Below, piece after piece: positions 8,089 through 14,219 of a stretch of 32,675 nt of DNA. Made by a program: the position numbers and the translations under genes. Every line of letters begins with the position of its first letter. Position 1 is the first letter of the stretch. Source of the stretch: Ectothiorhodospiraceae bacterium (GTDB taxonomy: Bacteria; Pseudomonadota; Gammaproteobacteria; Nitrococcales; Aquisalimonadaceae); the NCBI GenBank assembly GCA_007125985.1, contig SLCE01000087.1, positions 1 through 32,675 of the forward strand. The letters run 5' to 3'. Under the pieces are notes generated by a model. The model was not told where the DNA came from and did not search any database. It was given only the letters and a program-made list of their open reading frames with translations.

Positions 8089-9295
8089 GCCACACCTCCA
8101 ACTGGACAACATCAGTACGGCCATGCCGGAAACCGGCTTCGCAATAGGCCAGATAGAACCGCCAGAGCCGCTGGAACGGTTCATCGAGGCCGAGTTGGCC
8201 CACCTCGGCAAGACGGGTATCGAAACGCTCGCGCCACAGGCGCAACGTGCGGGCGTAGTCCAACCCGAAGGAGAAACGCTCGGACTCGCGGAGGCCGGCA
8301 TGGCTCACCAGTTGGGTCAGCCCGGTGGGGGGCGGCAGCATGCCGCCGGGGAAGATGTACTGCTGAATGAAATCACTGCCGCCCCGGTAGCGGGCGAAGT
8401 GCGTATCGTCCACCGTGATGGTCTGCACGATGGCGCCGCCACCGGGGCGCAGACGCTCCCGCAGCAGCCGGAAATAGTCGGACCAGTAGCGCTCGCCCAC
8501 CGCCTCCAGCATTTCAATGGACACGACGCGATCGTAGCTGCCGCTGTGATCGCGGTAGTCGCACAACTCGAAATTCACCTGCGCGTCCAGCCCCAGCAGC
8601 GCCACCCGTTCCCGACTGGCCGCCAACTGTTCCCGGGACAGTGTCAGGCCCGTGACCTTGCAACCTCGGGTGCGCGCGGCATATGTGGCAAAGCCGCCCC
8701 AGCCGCAGCCGATCTCCAGCACATGGTGCTCCGTCCCGACGTGCAGACGTTCCAGGATTCGCTCGTACTTGGCGATCTGGGCTTGCTCCAATGACTCCGT
8801 TCCGTCGGAGAACAGCGCAGAGGAATAGGTCATGGTGGAATCGAGCCAGAGCGCATAGAACTCGTTACCGATGTCATAGTGCGCGGAGATGTTGCGCTTG
8901 CTCCCCCGCCGGGTATTCGCCCGCCGCAGATGACGCAGACGGAACAGCAAGCGCGACCACCAGCGCCCGTGGATGGCGGTATGCAGCGCGGCCTCGTTGC
9001 GCAGCGCCAGTAGCAGCAGATCCGACAGATCCGACGCTTGCCAGCGGCCCGCCATGTAGGTTTCGGCACACCCCACATCCCCGCGGGAAAGCATGGTGCC
9101 GCAGACATCCCAATCGAACAGGCTGATGCTCACCGAGGGGCCGGACTCGCTGCCCTCGAACACCAACTGTTCACCATCCGGCGTGGTCAGCTCCAGGATG
9201 CCTGCATGCAAACGCTCCAGCATCTTCAGCATCACGCGGGCCGCGGACGGAACCGATTCCCGGCGCTCCGCGCCGACATCACTGATAAACCGCAT
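8081..9295 (-). CDS. Cyclopropane-fatty-acyl-phospholipid synthase-like SAM methyltransferase
   Basis: A 404-residue soluble enzyme. An N-terminal lipid-binding domain (residues 1-125) precedes a class I SAM methyltransferase with HYDIGNEFY (139-147), TMTYSSALF, the SAM loop LEIGCGWGG (193-201), GLTLSREQL and MLEAVGERYW (catalytic Glu264, E239 in E. coli Cfa). The C-terminus has FIQQYIFPGGMLP and the conserved LDYARTL Tyr. Two bicarbonate-site residues of E. coli Cfa differ: Cys139 is Ser, and His266 of LHTIG is Gln291. That makes a plain cyclopropane synthase less certain. A methyltransferase forming methyl-branched unsaturated chains (UfaM type, the first step to furan fatty acids) is an alternative. 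Substrates would be unsaturated acyl chains of membrane phospholipids plus SAM. The start overlaps the DUF1365 stop (TAATG). Confidence 0.9.
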   Translation of the reverse strand: MRFISDVGAERRESVPSAARVMLKMLERLHAGILELTTPDGEQLVFEGSESGPSVSISLFDWDVCGTMLSRGDVGCAETYMAGRWQASDLSDLLLLALRNEAALHTAIHGRWWSRLLFRLRHLRRANTRRGSKRNISAHYDIGNEFYALWLDSTMTYSSALFSDGTESLEQAQIAKYERILERLHVGTEHHVLEIGCGWGGFATYAARTRGCKVTGLTLSREQLAASRERVALLGLDAQVNFELCDYRDHSGSYDRVVSIEMLEAVGERYWSDYFRLLRERLRPGGGAIVQTITVDDTHFARYRGGSDFIQQYIFPGGMLPPPTGLTQLVSHAGLRESERFSFGLDYARTLRLWRERFDTRLAEVGQLGLDEPFQRLWRFYLAYCEAGFRHGRTDVVQLEVWRD

Positions 9296-10053
9296 TAGCG
9301 AACCTCCTCATGCGGGTGCGTCTCCGGCTGCTTGCCGTAAAACGGCACCTTCTTCATCCATAGGCGCAGAGCCTGGTAGTGGATACGAACCCACACCATC
9401 AGCGTAAACCAGCCATGACGCCCCACAGCGGCGGCAAGCGCCCTTCCCGTTAGCGGCGTGGTTTGCATGGTGAGGCCGGTACGCAACACTTCACCCTCGC
9501 CATCGTCATAGCGGATTTCCGCGACGCCGCCGTCCACGTCAAAACGGAAAGCATAGCCGCCCTCAACACGGAAGAAGGGGGATACATGCAGCGCCTTGTC
9601 CGCATGCAGCCAGTCCCCGGCCGCGATCGGGCGCCCGTCGGGATGTGCTACCAGGTATTGCCGGTGACCGCCGAAGGTGTTGTGCACATCGCAAAGCACA
9701 GCCCGTAGCTCCCCTGCGCGGTCATGGCAGAACCAGAAGCTGATGGGGTTGAAGCTGTAACCCAGCATCCGCGGCATGGTCTGGAGCCACACATCACCAT
9801 CCACATGCCCCAGGCCATGGGACTGGAGAAGCGCCCGGACCCAGGGCAGCAGGGGGGAGCCGTCCCTGGGCCCGTAATCCCGCTGCTGCAGGCTGATGAA
9901 CCCGGGACGGTCCACCCGGAGCAGCGATCGCTCGCCGGACTCGAGCCGGTGCAACGGCACCCGCACCTGAAGCAGCGGATAAACGAACGCGTGCCGCCGC
10001 GGCCGTAACCGCACATGCCAGACGCGCCCGCGCAGCAGATGCACGGTCATCAT
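9295..10053 (-). CDS. DUF1365 family protein
   Basis: A 252-residue protein with the family's hallmarks: HLLRGRVWHVRLRPRRHAFVYPL at the N-terminus, RVDRPGFISLQQRDYG, TMPRMLGYSFNPISFWFCHD in the middle, LCDVHNTFGGHRQYLV, ADKALHVSPFF and the C-terminal TLMVWVRIHYQALRLWMKKVPFYGKQP. Two start codons lie in tandem (ATGATG at 10053 and 10050). The first overlaps the FAD-protein TGA and is chosen. Biochemical function is unproven. The gene is almost always beside a CFA-like methyltransferase and an FAD-linked amine-oxidase-fold protein, so a step in modifying phospholipid acyl chains is the usual inference. I recall this trio within light- and singlet-oxygen-induced regulons and near the furan fatty acid genes, but cannot assign a ufa symbol. 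Confidence 0.88.
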   Translation of the reverse strand: MMTVHLLRGRVWHVRLRPRRHAFVYPLLQVRVPLHRLESGERSLLRVDRPGFISLQQRDYGPRDGSPLLPWVRALLQSHGLGHVDGDVWLQTMPRMLGYSFNPISFWFCHDRAGELRAVLCDVHNTFGGHRQYLVAHPDGRPIAAGDWLHADKALHVSPFFRVEGGYAFRFDVDGGVAEIRYDDGEGEVLRTGLTMQTTPLTGRALAAAVGRHGWFTLMVWVRIHYQALRLWMKKVPFYGKQPETHPHEEVR

Positions 10054-11321
10054 GCCGCTGCCCGTTCCTGCCAGGTGACCCGCGCGTCCAACGCCGTGGC
10101 CACCGCCAGCGCGGAGTTGAAGCCGTCCTCGTGAAATCCGTATCCGGTCCAGGCACCGGCAAACCAGGTACCGCGTCGGCCCTGGATGGTGGGCAGTGCC
10201 CGCTGGGCCCACCGGGCCGGGCCGTCCAGCAAGGGATGGGCGTAATCAAACGCGGCCAGGGTCTTCGCGTCATCCGGTTCCCTGTGAGGGTTCAGCGTGA
10301 CCATCACGGGCTGCTTGAACGGCAACGGCTGCAGGCGATTCAGCAAATAGGTGACCGCCACCGGCTGGCCGTCGGGACGGGCGAGACCGGAAGAGAAGTT
10401 CCAGGCCGACCACGCCAACTTGCGTCGCGGCAAAAAGCTCTGATCGGTGTGCAGCACGGCCCGATTCGGCTGGTAGCGAACCGCCCCTAGGATCCGCGCC
10501 TCGTCGGCATCCGCGTCGCCGAGCAGTGCCAGGGACTGATCGCTGTGACAAGCCATCACAATGGCGTCGAACCAGTCCTCGCCATCCGCACTCACCACAC
10601 GGACTCCCCGACCCAGGCGCTCCACCCGGTGTACCGGTGTGTTCAGACGAATGTCACCGATGCTCATGGCCATCCGCTCCACGTAGGTGCGGGCGCCCCC
10701 GGCCACCGTACGCCAGCGCGGCCGGTCGGAGATCTGCAACAGACCATGGTTGTGACAGAAGCTGAGGAAGGAATGCGCCGGGAAATCCAGCATCGCGCCA
10801 GTGGGCGATGACCAGATCGCCGCGCCCATCGGCAACAGATACCAATCACGGAATGCTTGCCCGTAGCGGTGCTGCTCCAGCAAATCGCCCAGACTCTGAT
10901 CCGTGCCCGCCGTCTCCTCAAGCAAGCGCGGCGCCGCCGCATTGAAGCGCAGAATATCCCGCAGCATGCCCAGAAACCGGGGACGGACCAGGTTTGTCGG
11001 CTGGGCAAACACCGTGGCCAGATTGCTACCAGCCCACTCCAAACCCTCGGATTCGAGTTGCACGCTGAAGCTCATATCCGACTCCACCGTGCGCACCCCC
11101 AAGGTGGCGAACAGGCTGATGAGATTGGGATACGTGCGGTCATTATGAACCAGGAAGCCGGTATCCACCGGCGCCATGGCACCGTCCAGTGTGACATCCA
11201 CCGTATTGGTGTGGCCGCCCAGGTAGTTCCCGGCTTCATACAGCGTGACCTGATGGTGCGGGCTCAGCAGCCAGCCGGCACCCAGCCCTGAAATTCCCGA
11301 ACCAACAATTGCAATTTTCAT
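10050..11321 (-). CDS. NAD(P)/FAD-dependent oxidoreductase, amine-oxidase fold
   Basis: A 423-residue flavoprotein. The ADP-binding GSGISGLGAGWLL is at residues 7-19, followed by the GG motif YLGGHTNTVDV. A middle substrate domain includes VDTGFLVHNDRTYPN and MLDFPAHSFLSFCHNHGLL. The C-terminal FAD site is GTWFAGAWTGYGFHEDGFNSALAVA. It belongs to the predicted flavoproteins that accompany CFA-like methyltransferases and DUF1365. In Rhodobacter a desaturase (UfaD) working on methylated acyl chains is part of furan fatty acid synthesis, and I believe it comes from this flavoprotein group, though this is recollection. It is the first gene of the nine-gene operon. Its ATG at 11321 follows AGGACAAAAT and lies ~26 bases after the predicted transcription start. 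Confidence 0.9.
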   Translation of the reverse strand: MKIAIVGSGISGLGAGWLLSPHHQVTLYEAGNYLGGHTNTVDVTLDGAMAPVDTGFLVHNDRTYPNLISLFATLGVRTVESDMSFSVQLESEGLEWAGSNLATVFAQPTNLVRPRFLGMLRDILRFNAAAPRLLEETAGTDQSLGDLLEQHRYGQAFRDWYLLPMGAAIWSSPTGAMLDFPAHSFLSFCHNHGLLQISDRPRWRTVAGGARTYVERMAMSIGDIRLNTPVHRVERLGRGVRVVSADGEDWFDAIVMACHSDQSLALLGDADADEARILGAVRYQPNRAVLHTDQSFLPRRKLAWSAWNFSSGLARPDGQPVAVTYLLNRLQPLPFKQPVMVTLNPHREPDDAKTLAAFDYAHPLLDGPARWAQRALPTIQGRRGTWFAGAWTGYGFHEDGFNSALAVATALDARVTWQERAAA

Positions 11322-11324
11322 ATT

Positions 11325-11353
11325 TTGTCCTAGACATAATTTGTCCTGGACAA
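11325..11353 (-). promoter_or_regulatory. Twin TTGTCC palindromes over transcription start and leader
   Basis: Plus-strand TTGTCCTGGACAA (11341-11353) is a perfect 6-bp inverted repeat around one base. TTGTCCTAGACAT (11325-11337) is an imperfect copy 16 bases away. The first covers the predicted transcription start. The second includes the AGGA ribosome-binding site of the FAD gene. They differ from the GTACAAAA direct repeats, so they may be operators for a second regulator or a leader structure. Confidence 0.45.
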
Positions 11354-11405
11354 AATGTATGCCTCCCTGAAAGCTTCGTCAAGAATTTTTGTACAACTTT
11401 TGTAC
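11354..11405 (-). promoter_or_regulatory. Promoter with CarH-like direct repeats for the nine-gene operon
   Basis: On the minus strand TTGACG (11382-11377) and TACATT (11359-11354) are separated by 17 bases, a good sigma70 promoter, with transcription expected near 11347. Just upstream are two direct copies of GTACAAAA (11405-11398 and 11394-11387) exactly 11 bases apart. A degenerate third position in the same phase falls on the -35 element. Thermus CarH is known to bind tandem 11-bp direct repeats that overlap the -35. The match in period and position suggests the operon's own photoreceptor (3625-4578) represses here in the dark. Confidence 0.72.
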
Positions 11406-11437
11406 CATGCATAACACGTTGGCTTTTCAGCTCCTTC

Positions 11438-11613
11438 TGCTGCGCTTCGCGTTCGGCTCGGAGCACCCTCCGGGGGCGGGGCTCGGGGCCGCGTGGCGGT
11501 TGGTTGGTGCTGGACGGACGTAGCGTGCCCTGAGCGCAGCGAAACGCACCGTGAGAGGGACGGCTGCGGTCCTTTTGGTGCGCTTCGCTTTCGGTCCAGA
11601 GCACCCTACGGGC
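11438..11613. repeat. Cluster of three REP-like elements
   Basis: Three related ~36-base units occupy most of the gap between the FAD and metallo-beta-lactamase-fold genes. Copies lie at 11438-11474 and 11577-11613 (+), both with GCGCTTCGC, TTCGG, GAGCACCCT and CGGG. An inverted copy lies at 11518-11552; its reverse complement has GGTGCGTTTCGCT, GGGCACGCTACG. The inverted middle unit is typical of REP/BIME clusters, which sit between genes and can stop transcription or protect mRNA ends. There is no gene in 11410-11641. Confidence 0.65.
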
Positions 11614-11641
11614 CTTTCCGATCGGGAGGGGCGTTGCGCCG

Positions 11642-12448
11642 TCAGGCTGTTGCGCGTTCGCCGCTCAGCAGGCGCTCCATGGTCAGCGCATTCGGCATGG
11701 TGGCTGGGCCTTGGGCATGCATGCCCGCCACATAGCCCAGCAGGTTCTCGGTGATACCGCGGGCGGCGGGCAGATGGCTGGACAGCACAACCGTCGGCGC
11801 GAGCCGGCGCACAGCATCCAGACTGTGCGCCAGGAACCGCTCATCCAGCTGGCTCAACCAGGGCGCGTCGATACCAGCCCAGGCCATCAGCCCGTCCCGC
11901 AGTTGGGACGCCGGGATTGCCGCCGCGTCCTCAGCGGGCTGGCCCAGCAGCGCACCAAAGGCATCGGCCGTGAAAAGCCCGGAGGAGGAAGTGTCATAGA
12001 ACCCCAGCGTCTCCGGCGCGTCATAGTACGGCGGACTCAGGGGAACGAGCTCGCGGTCGGGTAGCTGCAGACCTGAACCGGGCTCCAGGACGCGCACCCG
12101 GTCCACCGGCAGCCCCGCCAGCATCATCTTCCCCATGCCCAGGAAGTTCGTCACCACCCGGGCATTCGGCGCCTTCTCCAGCACCGACAGCAGATTCCCC
12201 ACATGATCCGCATCCATGTGGCTAAGCCAGACCCAGGCAAGATCCTTTGGGTCAATCAGTGCCTCCAGTGTCTCCATGAACGGCTCTCCGAGAGCAGCGA
12301 GACCGGTGTCCACCAGCACGGGCTCAGGGCCGCGAATCAGATAGGCGTTCACTGCCAGGATGCCCAGACCTGGCACAGGCATGCAGGACGGCAACTCATA
12401 GAAATCGGCGGCAATCTTGCGTGCCGCAAACAGGCTTGGCGTGTTCAT
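11642..12448 (-). CDS. Metallo-beta-lactamase-fold protein, flavodiiron/ODP-like
   Basis: A 268-residue protein with an MBL fold: NAYLIRGPEPVLVDTGL (strand and first Asp), the metal motif H77-M-D-A-D81-H82, then GLFTADAFG (D162) and LSSHLPAARG (H225). The H-x-D/E-x-D-H pattern with DAFG downstream is closer to the diiron MBL domain of flavodiiron proteins and bacterial oxygen sensor ODP than to zinc hydrolases (HxHxDH). The family's third His is not seen (Tyr-Tyr at 141-142). No flavodoxin domain follows. A redox, oxygen- or NO-related role is possible, while hydrolase activity cannot be excluded. GGAG lies 7 bases before the ATG. It is transcribed divergently from a TetR regulator, with shared operator-like repeats, and is probably its target. 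Confidence 0.82.
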   Translation of the reverse strand: MNTPSLFAARKIAADFYELPSCMPVPGLGILAVNAYLIRGPEPVLVDTGLAALGEPFMETLEALIDPKDLAWVWLSHMDADHVGNLLSVLEKAPNARVVTNFLGMGKMMLAGLPVDRVRVLEPGSGLQLPDRELVPLSPPYYDAPETLGFYDTSSSGLFTADAFGALLGQPAEDAAAIPASQLRDGLMAWAGIDAPWLSQLDERFLAHSLDAVRRLAPTVVLSSHLPAARGITENLLGYVAGMHAQGPATMPNALTMERLLSGERATA

Positions 12449-12478
12449 CAGGAATCTCCATGGCTTTGCTGGGAACTT

Positions 12479-12502
12479 TCATTGAACATGGATGATCAAT
12501 GA
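12479..12502 (-). promoter_or_regulatory. Operator-like inverted repeat in the leader of the MBL-fold gene
   Basis: TCATTGA (12479-12485) and TCAATGA (12496-12502) form a 7-bp inverted repeat around 10 bases. It lies just downstream of the predicted start of transcription for the MBL-fold gene (near 12505). The half-sites match those of the operator at 12544-12567, but in everted order. Confidence 0.5.
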
Positions 12503-12511
12503 ATATATGAA

Positions 12512-12539
12512 GCTATAGCCCACCAGAACGGCTTGTCAA
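12512..12539 (-). promoter_or_regulatory. Promoter of the MBL-fold gene
   Basis: On the minus strand TTGACA (12539-12534) and TATAGC (12517-12512) are 16 bases apart. This gives a predicted start near 12505 and a ~56-base leader that contains the TCATTGA repeats. Confidence 0.6.
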
Positions 12540-12567
12540 TATTTCAATAAACAAATATGTTCATTGA
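12533..12567 (+). promoter_or_regulatory. tetR promoter with 24-bp operator
   Basis: TTGTCA (12533-12538) and TATGTT (12556-12561), 17 bases apart, give a predicted start at about 12568. A strong palindrome covers the -10: TCAATAAACA (12544-12553), 4-base spacer, TGTTCATTGA (12558-12567), 9 of 10 pairs matching. Its size and symmetry suit a TetR dimer, so autorepression is inferred. Confidence 0.62.
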
Positions 12568-12568
12568 T

Positions 12569-13177
12569 ATGGGAAAACGTAAGTACAAGATGAGAAAACG
12601 GGCGGAATCACAGCAGGCCACCCGGGCACGCATCGTGGAAGCCCTGATAGAACTGCACGAGGAGTTGGGCCCGAGACAGACCACGGTCAGCGCCATTGCC
12701 GAGCGCGCGGGGGTACAACGGCTAACCGTCTACCGCCATTTCCCCGATGAGGCAGAACTTTTCCAGGCCTGCAGCTCCCGCTGGCGGGAACTGAACCCAC
12801 CACCGGATCCGGGCACCTGGGCGCACCAGCACGACGGACTAGAGCGCTGTCGGACCGCACTCCGGGCGCTTTACGCCTATTACCGTGGCACTGCCGGCAT
12901 GTGGGCCGCGTTGCTGCGGGATGAAACCAGTGTTCCGGCGTTACAGGGCCCGATGCGGGATTTCAGAGGCTATCTGACCGGGATCGCAGAGGATCTTGTA
13001 CAGGCCCTGCTCCCTCCTGCCGAACACCACCTGCCGACCGCGGCCACCACATCGCATGTGCTGCAATTCGAAACCTGGGCATCGCTGTCCGCGCAGGGCT
13101 TGAGCGACACCGAGGCGGCGGATCTGGCAACAGCCTGGGTTTCATCCACCGCATCAGCCGCCTTAAGGAAACACTGA
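12569..13177 (+). CDS. TetR/AcrR family regulator, divergent from the MBL-fold gene
   Basis: A 202-residue regulator. The basic arm KRKYKMRKRAESQQ leads into a TetR helix-turn-helix: TRARIVEALIELHEELGPRQTTVSAIAERAGVQRLTVYRHFPDEAELF. A helical ligand-binding domain follows (ALRALYAYYRGTAGMWAALLRDE). Start choice: the ATG at 12557 lies within the predicted -10 and operator. The ATG at 12569 keeps the family-like basic arm and falls directly after the predicted transcription start, implying a leaderless message. The ATG at 12590 is a third option. No start has a good ribosome site. The last codons (about LRKH) lie inside a 61-bp dispersed repeat, so the original C-terminus may have been replaced. 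The ligand is unknown. Confidence 0.85.
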   Translation: MGKRKYKMRKRAESQQATRARIVEALIELHEELGPRQTTVSAIAERAGVQRLTVYRHFPDEAELFQACSSRWRELNPPPDPGTWAHQHDGLERCRTALRALYAYYRGTAGMWAALLRDETSVPALQGPMRDFRGYLTGIAEDLVQALLPPAEHHLPTAATTSHVLQFETWASLSAQGLSDTEAADLATAWVSSTASAALRKH

Positions 13178-13226
13178 TCTATTCCCATGGTCCTCTGGCT
13201 TTGCAGCGTGTTTGGGGGCAAGGCGC
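13165..13226 (+). repeat. Dispersed repeat, copy 1
   Basis: This 62-base segment (GATCTATTCCCATGG, CTCTGGCTTTGCAGCGTGTT, GGGCAAGGCGC) is almost identical to the reverse complement of 16170-16230, with about five substitutions and one indel. It begins inside the last codons of the upstream tetR gene and runs into the intergenic region. It has no coding role. It looks like a scattered intergenic repeat or a MITE end. Confidence 0.75.
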
Positions 13227-13443
13227 GGCTCGCAGGCAATGGCCAGCCCTTGCCAAAAGCCGCAACGTAGAACCCGGACACGCCGCAAAGCCCCGCCGGG
13301 CGGGCCATTCGCGTACGCTGAACGGCATTGGCGTTCTTGCCAAGGGCGACGCGAACGCCGGCACGCGGGCAAGCGGTCCTGAGTTCCCGTGGTCACGGGC
13401 TGCTACATGTCCTCGCAACTCCGCTGTCGCGCCGCCGACTCTG
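13227..13443. other. Non-coding spacer following dispersed repeat
   Basis: I see no supportable gene here. Short frames on both strands have no ribosome site or recognisable domain. There is a small perfect inverted repeat, CCCGTG/CACGGG (13386-13399). Part of this stretch may be a longer version of the repeat at 13165, but no second full-length copy is present to prove it. Confidence 0.5.
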
Positions 13444-13493
13444 TTGACAGTCAGAAATTCCGGTCTAATCTTCTGATTAGACCGGTCGGTTTA
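13444..13493 (+). promoter_or_regulatory. Promoter and double operator of the AcuR/NemR-like regulator
   Basis: TTGACA (13444-13449) and TAATCT (13466-13471) form a promoter with a 16-base spacer. A perfect 11-bp inverted repeat (CCGGTCTAATC at 13460-13470, GATTAGACCGG at 13475-13485, 4-base spacer) covers the -10. An overlapping second palindrome, TAGACCG/CGGTTTA (13478-13493), resembles the TAGACC-GGTCTA boxes of NemR/AcuR-type repressors. Autorepression is expected. Confidence 0.72.
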
Positions 13494-13501
13494 GAGGGCT
13501 A

Positions 13502-14083
13502 ATGACTACCAAATCAACGCGAGAACGCTTGCTGGACGTGGGCCTGGAACTGCTCCTGCAACGCGGATACAACGACCTCGGCATCCAGGCGCTGCTGGAC
13601 GCATCCGGTGCGCCGAGGGGCTCGTTCTACCATCACTTCCGGAGCAAGGAGGATTTCGCTCTTCAGGTGATTGACCGCTACATGGTCGAGGTCCATCAGG
13701 GCCTGGATATGGCCCTCGGTGACGAATCACTTCCAACCCTGGATCGTGTGCGGCGTTTTTTCGAGATCAGTCAGGACAAATACGGACGGGACGGTTACCT
13801 GGGCTGCATGCTTGGCGGGCTTGGTCAGGAACTCTCGGGTGTCAGCGACGTGTTCAGGAAGAAGATCGAATGGTGTTTTTCCGAGATCGTGGAGCGCATC
13901 GCAGGCTGCCTGGACATGGCACGCCAACGGGGCGAATTACCCGCGGACACGGACACCCGCTACATGGCCAACCTGTTGCTGAATTGTTGGGAAGGAGCCG
14001 CGCTCCGCAGCCGCCTGCTCCGGGACCCCGCACCCTTGGAGGCAATGCTGGATTTCTATTTTTCCGCGGCGAAGACGGCGTGA
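13502..14083 (+). CDS. TetR family regulator, AcuR/NemR-like
   Basis: A 193-residue regulator with N-terminal helix-turn-helix: TRERLLDVGLELLLQRGYNDLGIQALLDASGAPRGSFYHHFRSKEDFALQVIDRY. The signature GYLGCMLGGLGQELSGVSDVFRKK in the ligand domain carries the conserved Cys seen in the AcuR/NemR group. Those regulators respond to acrylate or to electrophiles such as N-ethylmaleimide and methylglyoxal. The C-terminal part (YMANLLLNCWEGAALRSRLLRDPAPLEAMLDFYF) fits the TetR_C domain of that group. GAGGG lies close to the ATG. Two overlapping palindromes in its promoter match the group's operators. The natural target is unclear: the only downstream frame is a remnant of an FAD-linked oxidase, 136 bases away. 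Confidence 0.88.
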   Translation: MTTKSTRERLLDVGLELLLQRGYNDLGIQALLDASGAPRGSFYHHFRSKEDFALQVIDRYMVEVHQGLDMALGDESLPTLDRVRRFFEISQDKYGRDGYLGCMLGGLGQELSGVSDVFRKKIEWCFSEIVERIAGCLDMARQRGELPADTDTRYMANLLLNCWEGAALRSRLLRDPAPLEAMLDFYFSAAKTA

Positions 14084-14219
14084 ACCGTTCAGCCGCCCAA
14101 CGCGAGAAGCAGACACCACATCAACAAGCGCTTCCGGAGTTCCGGTCAGGCCATAGGATCCGTCCCAGGCAGGCGGAATAACAGGCCGAAACCAGCACCA
14201 GGGAAGCAGGAGGGGAACC

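Noticed and set aside
10131-11291. Plus-strand frames over the FAD oxidoreductase
   Set aside because: They are shadows of a minus-strand gene with complete flavoprotein motifs.
12970-13418. Small minus-strand frames across the tetR end and following spacer
   Set aside because: They read through the dispersed repeat, overlap the real tetR gene and have no ribosome site or domain.
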